Made by a program: the position numbers and the translations under genes
Origin: Hahellaceae bacterium
Lineage (GTDB): Bacteria; Pseudomonadota; Gammaproteobacteria; Pseudomonadales; Oleiphilaceae
Assembly: GCA_016744695.1 (NCBI GenBank)
Contig: JADGDV010000004.1
Coordinates: forward strand, 1-64,000
Direction of reading: 5' to 3'
DNA length: 64,000 nt
Notes under the pieces: model-generated
Told to the model about the DNA's origin: nothing
Seen by the model: only the letters and a program-made list of their open reading frames with translations
Database searches by the model: none
Part shown: piece after piece, positions 15,682 through 26,235 of the stretch
How positions within the stretch are numbered: the first letter of the stretch is position 1
Layout of the letters: every line of letters begins with the position of its first letter

Positions 15682-17928
15682 CTATTTCTCACGCCTCATC
15701 TCTGCAATGCGCCGCTTCACCTCAGGATCATTAGGTGCAATAGCCGATAGCTTAGATAAGTACTGTAGGCTTTCATTAGCTCTTCCATCTTGCTCTAAAT
15801 ACATAACCAAGGTGAACAACAACTCATACTGACTTGGCCATTTATCGTTCGCTTTCTGCAAGGTTAGAATGGCTTCTTTAAGGTTTCCAGTATTCTCTAA
15901 ACCCACCGCGTACACATAAAAATAACGTGCCGTTTGATCATCTTGCTCAGTCGCCGCCTTAAGATAGGCTAATGACTCCTGCATTTTTTTCTGTCTCACC
16001 CAGTACAAGCCGTAACTGTGCTGTAAAGCCCCGCTATCCGGTGCGGCCTTAATTCCACGATCAAGCGCTTCTTTGGCTTTCACTTCATCGCCCATGCTTC
16101 TATATAAGTCAGCAAGATTAAGCAATGCAGGGGCAAAATCAGGTTCTATGTCTAATGCTTTATTAAGCGCATTGAGAGCCCCCTCCGCGTCACCTTGAGC
16201 TAAGGCATAAACAGCGATAGACGCTTGCCCTCCAGGCATATCTTGGGATAAAAACAACTGCTGTTCGTACTCTCTAAACAATGCACTTAGCGCTGTATAA
16301 TCTTCACCCTCTACATGCTGAGCATAACCCGCTAATTGATTAGCCACCGCATAACGTACTGTGGCTGAAGGGTCTTTAACAAGGGGCTTTAATAATACCC
16401 AACGATGTTGCAGGGGAATAAAACCACTCGCTTCAACCGCCGCTCGCCTCACCAACTCACTATCAGAGCTAAGTTGCTTTTGTATTGTTTCAGCGCTCAG
16501 TCGAGATGGCACACCACTCGTCAACGATAACAAGGTCGCACGCCGAATATCTGAATGACGTTCATCATCAATAAAAGCAGCCATTGATCTCAACGCTAAC
16601 ACATCACCGTTGCGCGCTTTGGCATTAATACGCCCAAAATTATCGTTTGTTTCTTTTCCCCAGCTTTCTATTGTTTTTGCTGACCACTCACTCGATTGTG
16701 CTTTATGGCACCGGTTACAGGCATTAGGTGTATCCAATTTTTCTGAATGCTGAGGTGTCGGTATGCTAAACGAATGATCTCGGCGATCGTCCACCTCCAT
16801 ATACGTGGTAGCAGGCATGTGACAATTCACACACTGCGCACCCTCCGAGCCTTGTTTATGGTGAGCGTGTTGTTCAACATCATACGTAGAAGGCAAGTGG
16901 CATTGAGTACACAGCGAATTATCCTGTGCTTTCACAGCTCCCGTGTGAGCATTATGGCAATTAGTGCAGGTCACACCGGCTTTATACATTTTACTTTGCA
17001 TAAAAGAGCCTAATACAAACACCTCATCCTGAATCTGACCATCGGCATGGTAGAGAGGGTCGATCAGTAAACGCAGTGAGTACTGGTCATGGTAGTTATT
17101 GGCTGGGCTAATATCACCAATCACCTGACGGCGAGAGTGGCAACCACCACAGGCATTTATTTGTGCTTCAGTTGTCTCGCCCTTTGGTGCTGCAATAGAC
17201 TTTCCATCTTCAAAAACAAATTGTCGTGTTTGTTTAAGTGCACTATCAAAGCCTGTGTCAGTGCCTTTTTTATACTGCCCCGAAGTCACCCTATTAAGGT
17301 GCTTACTGCCACCGCCATGACAAGACTCACAGGCGACATTCACTTCACTAAACGTGGTGTTATAACGACGATATACTGGGTCATAGCCTTTGTTCAAATT
17401 TGTAGAATGGCATTCAGCACAGCGACTGTTCCAATTCTGCACTTGTCTTGTCCAATGAAAAGGGCTTTCAGTACTGGTATCTTCATTAGGTAACAGCTTA
17501 AACCAACGCTGCCCCCCCTCTTTCTGTGAACGACTGTCCCAGGCAATATCAAATGCCTGCAACTTACCATCACCTATATCAATCAAATATTGCTGTAATG
17601 GGGTATAGCCAAACGTAAATTCAACTTTATAGGTCTGCTGCTTCTTTTCTGCATTTTGGGTGTTTATATAATAACCCTGCTCATTCTGGGTAAACCGAGT
17701 AGTGATACCCTTAAACGTGACATCCTTATTGTTAAAGTCACCCAATATACTATCAGCAGAAGGTGGCAGCATCGATTTAGCATGGTGCGATTGCTCCCAT
17801 TGTTTCGTTTCTGCTACATGACACTGAGCACAGCGTTCACTACCTACATAGTTCTCATTGTTTTTTGCTGTAGGCATGGCCTGCGCATTGAGCGCTAAGC
17901 CAATCATTATTAACAATATAAAACGCAT
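15682..17928 (-). CDS. Octaheme c-type cytochrome with HEAT and TPR repeats
   Basis: A 748-residue exported cytochrome. ATG 17928, behind AAGGAT, opens a signal peptide (MRFILLIMIGLALNAQAMP). Eight CXXCH heme sites follow: CAQCH, CAECH, CESCH, CGGCH, CTNCH, CTQCH, CVNCH and CNRCH, with several upstream His residues as likely distal ligands. After the last heme (~residue 400) come HEAT-like units (RRAAVEASGFIPLQHRW) and about five TPRs (residues ~580-740). The architecture matches multiheme cytochromes of unknown physiological role found in many proteobacteria, distantly like the NrfA/octaheme group. Likely periplasmic electron transfer; substrate uncertain. It converges on the zeta toxin gene with 13 bases between stops. 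Confidence 0.87.
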   Translation of the reverse strand: MRFILLIMIGLALNAQAMPTAKNNENYVGSERCAQCHVAETKQWEQSHHAKSMLPPSADSILGDFNNKDVTFKGITTRFTQNEQGYYINTQNAEKKQQTYKVEFTFGYTPLQQYLIDIGDGKLQAFDIAWDSRSQKEGGQRWFKLLPNEDTSTESPFHWTRQVQNWNSRCAECHSTNLNKGYDPVYRRYNTTFSEVNVACESCHGGGSKHLNRVTSGQYKKGTDTGFDSALKQTRQFVFEDGKSIAAPKGETTEAQINACGGCHSRRQVIGDISPANNYHDQYSLRLLIDPLYHADGQIQDEVFVLGSFMQSKMYKAGVTCTNCHNAHTGAVKAQDNSLCTQCHLPSTYDVEQHAHHKQGSEGAQCVNCHMPATTYMEVDDRRDHSFSIPTPQHSEKLDTPNACNRCHKAQSSEWSAKTIESWGKETNDNFGRINAKARNGDVLALRSMAAFIDDERHSDIRRATLLSLTSGVPSRLSAETIQKQLSSDSELVRRAAVEASGFIPLQHRWVLLKPLVKDPSATVRYAVANQLAGYAQHVEGEDYTALSALFREYEQQLFLSQDMPGGQASIAVYALAQGDAEGALNALNKALDIEPDFAPALLNLADLYRSMGDEVKAKEALDRGIKAAPDSGALQHSYGLYWVRQKKMQESLAYLKAATEQDDQTARYFYVYAVGLENTGNLKEAILTLQKANDKWPSQYELLFTLVMYLEQDGRANESLQYLSKLSAIAPNDPEVKRRIAEMRREK

Positions 17929-18065
17929 CAGTATCCTTCTTATGGCAAACAATTAATTACATGGGAGTGTACTGGGTTCGGTATAGAAATAAAGAAAAAA
18001 CGTCGCAGATAACTCGCCGTAGAGTATTGTGCAAAGGTAATTATTGTCGAAAAAGTCGCTTTCTA

Positions 18066-19436
18066 TTAGTTTAGTCGCAATTCAATCGGCTTTATCAACT
18101 TATCTCTCACTAACGCGGGGAGTGTTACTCCCTTGGCTGACTTTTCAATCTCTGCTAATAGTTTATCGAATACCTTGTTATCGTCAGTCTGTTGACCGTA
18201 TGCACGTTCTACTAACTGATTAAATTGACTCTGAAGTTGTTTTTCTTCTAACTGAGATAACCATTTTCGGATTGATATAATACCAACCGTTGTATGGTTG
18301 TTGTGCATAGCTTGGAAATCGAGCCACTGATATAACAACGACACAGCTAGTGAGTAGTTTTTACTCTGGCAGGCTTCAACAAAGTTAATTTTTAATTTTC
18401 TAGCTACGCCGTCAAGCTGTTCAGGCTTAGCCTGCCTACGTTTAAACCAATGTAGAGCGATGACTGTAACTAATACAATAATGAAAACAGTGGCAACTAT
18501 CTTCAATAAGAAGTTCGCGGGCCATTCATTCGTCAATCCGCCCCTTGAAATTGACAGTATTTGCTCTGGAAGCACAACTGTTTTAATTTGCTGAGAATTT
18601 AAGTCCCACCAGTAAAAGGTCAACTCAGGTAAGCTATATTCTCCTGATTTTTCGATAACGTAACTAATAGATTCTAAGCGCTCAGCAAAATAATCTCCTC
18701 GGTTTATTTTGTCATTAACAAGCGGTGGTTTTTGATAAATAGATACACCTTCGGGGGCCGCAAATTCAGGTGCAGGTAACATCATGGCAGCTACATTATC
18801 GGCCTTAAAATGCACCGTTCTTTGAAGTGTGTCGCCTACACGAAGCGCCTCAATATCTTGAATATACGCTTCACTCACTTCAAGTAGAGGTGTTGCTAGC
18901 CAGCTTAACTTACCTTCTGTTTGTTGTACTTTCGCCATGACCTCGGTGGGTATACTCGCATTAAACGTAAAGGAATGAGAGTGAAGGGTACCCGTTACCG
19001 GCTTATTATCCTCGCCTGATACAGTCACTGTAATGGGAATATCGGGGACAATAAATTCTCCTTCTCGTTGAGGGTAGACGGTTAAGGTCCAGAGCTGAAC
19101 GGCCCAATTTTCGCCCGCTTCCCGACGACTACTATTAACTGCAAAGTTATCTCGTCTTAATACAATAGCGTCATCAATTTCTAGCAAGCCAATTTTAGTG
19201 CCACCCATAAACCAGCGATGTGTAGCCACTTCTATATATAGATTAACCTGCTGAGAAACCACTATATTATTTTCAGGCTCAACCCACACCTTTAGGGATA
19301 GCTTACGATCATCAAACAATGAATCGGTAGATTGTTCTAGTGCGGATACAGACAGACTAATAATGCAGGCCATGCTTGCCCAAAGAAAACAAACTAGTTT
19401 ATTCTTAACAGTCTGACATCTAATCATTATTGTCAC
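18066..19436 (-). CDS. batD: BatD-like membrane protein
   Basis: A 456-residue protein: signal peptide (FLWASMACIISLSVSA), then periplasmic Ig-like beta domains of the BatD family (residues ~35-290: LKVWVEPENNIVVSQQVNLY and the matching second domain), a single transmembrane helix (FLLKIVATVFIIVLVTVIAL, ~310-330) and a ~110-residue cytoplasmic helical tail. BatD is the last gene of moxR-bat operons linked to oxidative-stress tolerance and envelope protein quality control in Bacteroides, Francisella and others; the mechanism is unsettled. Overlaps batB/C by 17 bases. Confidence 0.85.
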   Translation of the reverse strand: MTIMIRCQTVKNKLVCFLWASMACIISLSVSALEQSTDSLFDDRKLSLKVWVEPENNIVVSQQVNLYIEVATHRWFMGGTKIGLLEIDDAIVLRRDNFAVNSSRREAGENWAVQLWTLTVYPQREGEFIVPDIPITVTVSGEDNKPVTGTLHSHSFTFNASIPTEVMAKVQQTEGKLSWLATPLLEVSEAYIQDIEALRVGDTLQRTVHFKADNVAAMMLPAPEFAAPEGVSIYQKPPLVNDKINRGDYFAERLESISYVIEKSGEYSLPELTFYWWDLNSQQIKTVVLPEQILSISRGGLTNEWPANFLLKIVATVFIIVLVTVIALHWFKRRQAKPEQLDGVARKLKINFVEACQSKNYSLAVSLLYQWLDFQAMHNNHTTVGIISIRKWLSQLEEKQLQSQFNQLVERAYGQQTDDNKVFDKLLAEIEKSAKGVTLPALVRDKLIKPIELRLN

Positions 19437-21072
19437 CTTGGTCTAGCTGCATTTGAAATTTCACACGCAGAAAACGCGATGGATCTTGCTGAATCTGACG
19501 CATCCAAAGGTCTTGCAGTTGCTGATCGGCCAATAGTTGTTCAGCACTATATTGTTTAATCGGCGTATCAAACGCCTCCTGCTTATCAGCACCTTCTGCT
19601 CGCTTTGGCGCATCACCTAATTCATTAATAGCCTCTCCCATTTCTGGCTGTTGGCTTTCACTCATATGGTTTATTTCATCAACAATGGCCTGCACAAAGG
19701 CTTTATTTTTAGTCGCGCCCACATGCTCTGGTGAACCGTTGAGCACTCTGTCATAGGTTTTCAAAGCATTGGGATAAAGTTGACCTTGTGCTTGTGCATT
19801 CGCCAGATTAAATAAGCCATCAGTGGTATCTATTTGACTAAAGAGTTCAGCGGCCGCTGTAAAGTTCTCATCATAATAAAATGCGATTCCCTTCCATGCG
19901 GTGTCTGTAAAGTACTTCGATGCCGCAGCATAATCACCTTGTTCAAAAGCGAAGCGACCTTGTTGATCAGGTGTTAGCCAAAGATTGACGAATGACTGTT
20001 TTACCTTGTCATAAATAGATGGCCCCTCCGAGTCTGGTGCGGCCATGCCTACAGGAGAGTAAGTCGCCACATTCACAAAAAGTAACAACGCACACCAGTG
20101 CAAGGTCCACCCTTTACGAAACCAGAATAGAAAAACTAAAGCAAAAGGAAAAAGTAAATAATAGCCCGCATCGACCCAAGGGCGATTACTGTCTTCGACG
20201 TTAGCCAAATGGTTATTCACTCGACGGTTAATACGCTCTACATCGGTCTTATCTAATGTGAGTGACTGGTAATTCCCACCACTCACACTCACTAGCTGTT
20301 CAAGCTCTTTGGTTTGTAAAGGCAGATGAGCCCCCTCAAAAAGAGTTTCACGATTATCTGAATCAGTTAACGTTTGCAGCCCTACTCCCAAGATCAATAA
20401 CTGATGCTGCACGGAGTCAAAATAATCTTGAAACAAAGACGATGTTTGCGGAGATACGCCATCAGCCACGAATAATATTGTTCCTGGGACTTGCGACTCT
20501 TTTAGCATTTGGTCAGCGATTGGTAGAACCTTTTCAGGAAACTTACCCTGACGAGGCATCATTTCGGTTATCACTGAACTTAAGAACTGATAAATTATAT
20601 CAGGGTCATTAGTAAGCGGAATAACCCTATGGGCAGAGCCGGAATAAACAATTAACCCCGTTCTGGCGCCCGCTCGCAATGCCAATAAATCCATTACTTT
20701 TTGTTTAGCTCTCTCCAACCGAGTGGGCTGGACATCGGGCTGATTCATACTATTAGATAATTCCAAAGCAATCACCAACACGGCTTCGTCTTCAACAAAA
20801 GGGGACGCCTTACGCTCCCAGCTCGGCCCTGCTAGCGCAACCATACCTATAGTCATAGCCAAAAGACAAAGATTGACCGGATTAAACCAATGTCCACGGC
20901 TTCCGTTAACCGTTAAGGCTTTCAATAAATGAGGGGCGATGGTTCGCTGCCATTCAGCCGTTGGTTCACCAATATACCGTGTATAGAGCATCGACAATAA
21001 TAGGGGTACAAGCCCGACCAACCACCATGGACGTAAAAAATGAAAGGCACTTAACTGTTCAATATCAAACAT
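19420..21072 (-). CDS. batB: BatB/BatC fusion, VWA plus TPR
   Basis: A 550-residue fusion of two Bat proteins. Residues ~1-80 hold two transmembrane helices, ~85-280 a von Willebrand A domain, ~295-335 further helices, and ~365-450 TPRs (FAFEQGDYAAASKYFTDTAW; LFNLANAQAQGQLYPNALKT), the BatC part. The C-terminal ~70 residues are acidic and unstructured. The metal-site motif reads ELSNSM instead of DxSxS, an Asp-to-Glu change, so metal binding by this copy may be weak. It probably pairs with BatA in the inner membrane. It overlaps batA by 8 bases and batD by 17. Confidence 0.87.
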   Translation of the reverse strand: MFDIEQLSAFHFLRPWWLVGLVPLLLSMLYTRYIGEPTAEWQRTIAPHLLKALTVNGSRGHWFNPVNLCLLAMTIGMVALAGPSWERKASPFVEDEAVLVIALELSNSMNQPDVQPTRLERAKQKVMDLLALRAGARTGLIVYSGSAHRVIPLTNDPDIIYQFLSSVITEMMPRQGKFPEKVLPIADQMLKESQVPGTILFVADGVSPQTSSLFQDYFDSVQHQLLILGVGLQTLTDSDNRETLFEGAHLPLQTKELEQLVSVSGGNYQSLTLDKTDVERINRRVNNHLANVEDSNRPWVDAGYYLLFPFALVFLFWFRKGWTLHWCALLLFVNVATYSPVGMAAPDSEGPSIYDKVKQSFVNLWLTPDQQGRFAFEQGDYAAASKYFTDTAWKGIAFYYDENFTAAAELFSQIDTTDGLFNLANAQAQGQLYPNALKTYDRVLNGSPEHVGATKNKAFVQAIVDEINHMSESQQPEMGEAINELGDAPKRAEGADKQEAFDTPIKQYSAEQLLADQQLQDLWMRQIQQDPSRFLRVKFQMQLDQGDNND

Positions 21073-22060
21073 CAGCAGCCTCCCGCCTTAAACGGTACGA
21101 CATTGCAGTCATCACTAAAAAGAACAATAAATACCCTACCGTTACCACTGCCAGAGGATAGTAGTGCAAACTTTTTTTGGGCCTGTAACTCAATGAATCA
21201 AAAAGAGTCACCTCAAGTGAGTTAATACGTTGATAGACTGTTTCAAGCTGCGCTCTATCTAATGCTTGGTAGTATTCCCCCCTTGTAATTTCAGCAATTC
21301 GTGCCAAGGTCTCAACATCGAGTGCTTCTTCACCCACTGTTGAGGGGTCTCCAATAGCAATCGTATAAACAGTCACATTAAACTGTTTTGCAACCTTGGC
21401 AGCGTCAATCGGGGGTACTTTACTCCCTGTATCATTACCATCGGTCAACACAATCAACACTCTATTGGCTGTATCACTATTAGAAAACGATTTTAATGAC
21501 AGGCCAATCGCATCACCTAGCGCAGTGCTCATCCCCGCCATACCTATTTTTGTTTCTTGTAATAAGGTAAGCCAGGTTTTATGATCTTCTGTAAACGGTG
21601 CCTGTAAAAATGGCGCATCGCCAAACACGATAAGCCCCAGTCGGTCATGTTCTCGCTGCTCTACAAACTCCCCTAATACCGACTTTACCGCCACCAAACG
21701 ATCAACGTATTCACCGCTGCTATCAGCAAAATCACTTGCCTCCATTGACCCTGAAAGGTCAACCGCAACCATTAAATCTCGCCCAGACTTTTCAACCACA
21801 ATAGGCTCCCCCACATGCTGAGGTTTAGCCAAAGCAACAACGATCAACCCCCAAGATATCAAGAGCCATATACGCTGAAAATGCATACGCTCCAATACAA
21901 CGGCACCTTTGCTAGGTTTCTCTCCTGTTAAGTCAACCAACCGTTTAAAAAATGGGACTTTAATCGAGCTCTTTTGCTCTTTGTAGGCTGGCAGTATGAA
22001 GTAAACCACTATAGGTAATGGTGTAATAAGGAACAACCAAGGATAAGCGAACTCAATCAT
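21065..22060 (-). CDS. batA: BatA, membrane-anchored VWA protein
   Basis: A 331-residue inner membrane protein with N-terminal helices (residues ~5-25 and ~60-80), a von Willebrand A domain (~90-275) and a C-terminal helix (~305-325). The metal-ion-dependent adhesion site is intact (VDLSGSMEASDF, later VLTDGNDTGS). Together with BatB it is thought to form a membrane complex worked on by the MoxR ATPase. The order moxR-DUF58-DUF4381-batA-batB-batD is standard. The start overlaps the DUF4381 stop by 4 bases. Confidence 0.9.
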   Translation of the reverse strand: MIEFAYPWLFLITPLPIVVYFILPAYKEQKSSIKVPFFKRLVDLTGEKPSKGAVVLERMHFQRIWLLISWGLIVVALAKPQHVGEPIVVEKSGRDLMVAVDLSGSMEASDFADSSGEYVDRLVAVKSVLGEFVEQREHDRLGLIVFGDAPFLQAPFTEDHKTWLTLLQETKIGMAGMSTALGDAIGLSLKSFSNSDTANRVLIVLTDGNDTGSKVPPIDAAKVAKQFNVTVYTIAIGDPSTVGEEALDVETLARIAEITRGEYYQALDRAQLETVYQRINSLEVTLFDSLSYRPKKSLHYYPLAVVTVGYLLFFLVMTAMSYRLRREAADV

Positions 22061-22590
22061 GATTCACCATACTTAATTGATACATGATGGTTTGAAATCC
22101 AATAACGCACGTCTTTAATGAGTGCCTGTATATTCGACTCAGTTAAGCTCCAACGATTGTCTGGCAGGTAAGACAACTCTATTAGCTGCTGACCTGTTTT
22201 TTCAAGAAATGAAGAGCCAGTACAGTGGTCATCTAAAAAAGCTAGCCATTGCCTACCTGATAATGAGGCTATTTCATTTCGACTATACGCTTGCAAAGCC
22301 GTTGCTTTAAGAAGCTCTGGTAGTGTGCGAGCCACCTCTTTCCAATCAGAGGCAGAAGACTCCAATACAGTTAATTGCTTTAGTGCTTCTCGTCGATAGC
22401 GGTTACCCCACCATTTTCTAAGCACTCTGAAAGCCATAACCCCCAATACAAATACAGCGACTAAGCCCAGCACTTTCCAACCGATAGTCTGTGGCATCCA
22501 AGTAATGGGGTCAGGTAGGTGAACTTCTTCTATTCCATGAAGGATATAGTTACCAAAGGTACGTGAAATTTCTTTATCAGCGCCCTCCAT
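22057..22590 (-). CDS. DUF4381 membrane protein of the moxR-bat operon
   Basis: A 177-residue single-pass membrane protein. LHGIEEVHLPDPITWMPQTI before the helix GWKVLGLVAVFVLGVMAFRV (~residues 36-55) is the DUF4381 signature, and the cytoplasmic tail ends in a helical domain (ALQAYSRNEIASLSGRQWLA). It sits between the DUF58 and batA genes, with 1- and 4-base overlaps, so is co-translated. Its role in the complex is unknown. Confidence 0.85.
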   Translation of the reverse strand: MEGADKEISRTFGNYILHGIEEVHLPDPITWMPQTIGWKVLGLVAVFVLGVMAFRVLRKWWGNRYRREALKQLTVLESSASDWKEVARTLPELLKATALQAYSRNEIASLSGRQWLAFLDDHCTGSSFLEKTGQQLIELSYLPDNRWSLTESNIQALIKDVRYWISNHHVSIKYGES

Positions 22591-23540
22591 TAGCTTCTCC
22601 CTTGGTGTCCTAGAGCTTTACGCACTTGATTGTGTACAGGCTGTACGGTATCAATCGGAATAACGGGCACGCCATATTTTCTAAGTTCACTCTGCAAATA
22701 GTCAACCGAACTGGTAAATTCATCTGTAAACTGTTGCTTAAGTTTTGATTGACGAGAATCAATCGCTATTTGAGTATTGCCATCACTCACTACTAACTGT
22801 TGCTGGTCAGGCAGTTCTTTTTCTAGCGCATCAAATACTAATGGTACGATTAAGTCATTATGAAGGGTCAAACGTTTTATACGCTTAATGGTCTCCTCAT
22901 TCCAGCCGCTCATGTCACTAATAATCACAACCAAGCAATCATGACCACACAGCCGTTCGGCCTCTTTTAAGGTTCGATTGAGTTGCTCATCATTCGCTAC
23001 ATTCTTTTGCTGTGCATGTAACTCATGGTTCATCATCACGGCGCTATGAAGAATCTGTAAGGCCGTATTATGGCTTCTTTGAGGTTTAATTTCTTTTATG
23101 GTTTGGTCATTAAAAAGCAAAGCCCCTACGCGATCACCTACTGAGAGGGTACGCCATATTGATAGCGCCGCCATTTCAGCCGCCACAACGGACTTCATTT
23201 TTATCTGGCTACCAAAAAACATAGCCACCCGCTGGTCTATTAACAGCATCACACTGCGTTCACGCTCTTCTGTATAAACCCTTACATGCGGTTTTTTGGT
23301 TCGATTAGTTACTTTCCAATCGAGTGTTCGAATATCATCCCCTGAACGATAATGTCGAAGTTCTTCAAAATTCAACCCTCTCCCTCTTAGCTTTGAGCTA
23401 TGTCGCCCCGACAAGATACTATGCACGGCCTGCTTAGGTAAAAAACTAAACCCTGTCACCAAATGCTGCATAGCCACTAGCTGGTGAAAATCAGCATACA
23501 CTTTGTGATCTGGCTTGTTCGTCTCCCCCATAATCAACAC
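22590..23540 (-). CDS. DUF58 family protein of the moxR-bat operon
   Basis: A 316-residue cytoplasmic protein of the DUF58 group, which carries a degenerate VWA fold. GRGLNFEELRHYRSGDDIRT followed by LDWKVTNRTKKPHVRVYTEE (residues ~52-92) is the family hallmark, and the later VMLLIDQRVAMFFGSQ corresponds to the VWA first strand. DUF58 proteins are believed to be MoxR client or adaptor proteins. Start ATG at 23540 or at the next in-frame ATG two codons on; 4 bases from moxR. Confidence 0.88.
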   Translation of the reverse strand: MLIMGETNKPDHKVYADFHQLVAMQHLVTGFSFLPKQAVHSILSGRHSSKLRGRGLNFEELRHYRSGDDIRTLDWKVTNRTKKPHVRVYTEERERSVMLLIDQRVAMFFGSQIKMKSVVAAEMAALSIWRTLSVGDRVGALLFNDQTIKEIKPQRSHNTALQILHSAVMMNHELHAQQKNVANDEQLNRTLKEAERLCGHDCLVVIISDMSGWNEETIKRIKRLTLHNDLIVPLVFDALEKELPDQQQLVVSDGNTQIAIDSRQSKLKQQFTDEFTSSVDYLQSELRKYGVPVIPIDTVQPVHNQVRKALGHQGRS

Positions 23541-23544
23541 CTAG

Positions 23545-24516
23545 TTAAGCCACAGCTACCTGTCGAATTATTTCTTCAATTACCTGGTCACGACTAATCC
23601 CTTCAGCCGCTGCTTCATAACTCAGCACTAAACGATGACGTAATACTGCCGTCACCACAGACCTTACATCATCAGGGTCTACAAAATCTTTACCTTGTAA
23701 CCAAGCATAAGCACGTGATGCTTTATCTAAATTAATCGTCGCTCTTGGGCTAGCCCCTACGCTGATCCACTCCGCCAATGGACTCTCGGGATAACGATCC
23801 GGATGACGTGTTGCCATAACCAATGCAACCATATAACGCTCTATATTTTCAGATATATGTAGTGCATGTATTTGCTGTCTTGCTTCAAAAATATGTTGCT
23901 GAGATATTGTAAGAGGGTCTTCTTTTTCCTTTGGGTCCTCCTCTCCTCTGACTAAACGAATAATGCCCAGCTCAGCTTCATCATCAGGGTAATCAATATT
24001 CACCTTCATTAAGAACCGATCCATCTGTGCTTCAGGCAGTGGATAAGTACCCTCTTGCTCTATAGGGTTCTGTGTCGCTAATACCATAAACAATTCAGGT
24101 AGAGGGTAGGTTTTTCCGGCCACGGTGACTTGTCGCTCTTCCATTGCTTCTAATAAAGCGGCCTGCACTTTAGCAGGGGCTCTATTAATTTCATCTGCGA
24201 GCACTAAATTGGCAAAAATGGGCCCTGGCTGAAACGTCAACTGTTCTGCCCCTCCATCTGAGTGATATACCTCCGTTCCGGTCACATCTGACGGTAGTAA
24301 ATCTGGGGTAAATTGAATACGACCCAGCTCAGCTTCCATAACACTCGCTAATGTTTTAATTGATCGCGTTTTAGCTGTTCCAGGTAAGCCCTCTAATAGC
24401 AAGTTACCATTGCACAACAAGCTAATGATGATCTTTTCAACCACATCAGACTGCCCAATAACGGCACTTTCCATTGCTTTTTGAAGTGTTCTAACTGCTT
24501 CCAAACACTGCGTCAT
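23545..24516 (-). CDS. moxR: MoxR family AAA+ ATPase
   Basis: A 323-residue AAA+ chaperone-like ATPase. Walker A is LEGLPGTAKTRS, Walker B LVLADEINRAPAKVQAALLE with the MoxR-typical E-x-x-x-A-x-x-Q, and sensor 1 is FMVLATQNPIEQEGTYPLPE, which places it in the MoxR subgroup. I choose ATG 24516 (MTQCLEAVRTLQ), preceded by GAGGGG; the frame extends 18 codons upstream, but that extension overlaps the terminator of the sulfatase gene at 24552-24593. It presumably drives assembly or remodelling of the Bat membrane complex. Confidence 0.9.
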   Translation of the reverse strand: MTQCLEAVRTLQKAMESAVIGQSDVVEKIIISLLCNGNLLLEGLPGTAKTRSIKTLASVMEAELGRIQFTPDLLPSDVTGTEVYHSDGGAEQLTFQPGPIFANLVLADEINRAPAKVQAALLEAMEERQVTVAGKTYPLPELFMVLATQNPIEQEGTYPLPEAQMDRFLMKVNIDYPDDEAELGIIRLVRGEEDPKEKEDPLTISQQHIFEARQQIHALHISENIERYMVALVMATRHPDRYPESPLAEWISVGASPRATINLDKASRAYAWLQGKDFVDPDDVRSVVTAVLRHRLVLSYEAAAEGISRDQVIEEIIRQVAVA

Positions 24517-24551
24517 ATACCCCTCGCCTATTTTTGAAACGATGACTGACA

Positions 24552-24593
24552 TAAAAAAACCGCAACGCACTCACTAAAGTACTGTTACGGTTT
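24552..24593 (-). terminator. Rho-independent terminator of the sulfatase gene
   Basis: Read on the minus strand, AAACCGTAAC and GTTGCGGTTT pair across a 17-base loop and are followed by a run of T. It lies 20 bases past the sulfatase stop and just before moxR. Confidence 0.75.
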
Positions 24594-24612
24594 CTGTAAT
24601 ACACCTTAAGTA

Positions 24613-26151
<1,539 letters not shown>

Positions 26152-26235
26152 TGTAGCATCCCTTTTTTAGTCAGACTATTGTTATTACTTACTTTTAATT
26201 AATACGTAAACCATCTTAAAACAGATCACTCAGAT

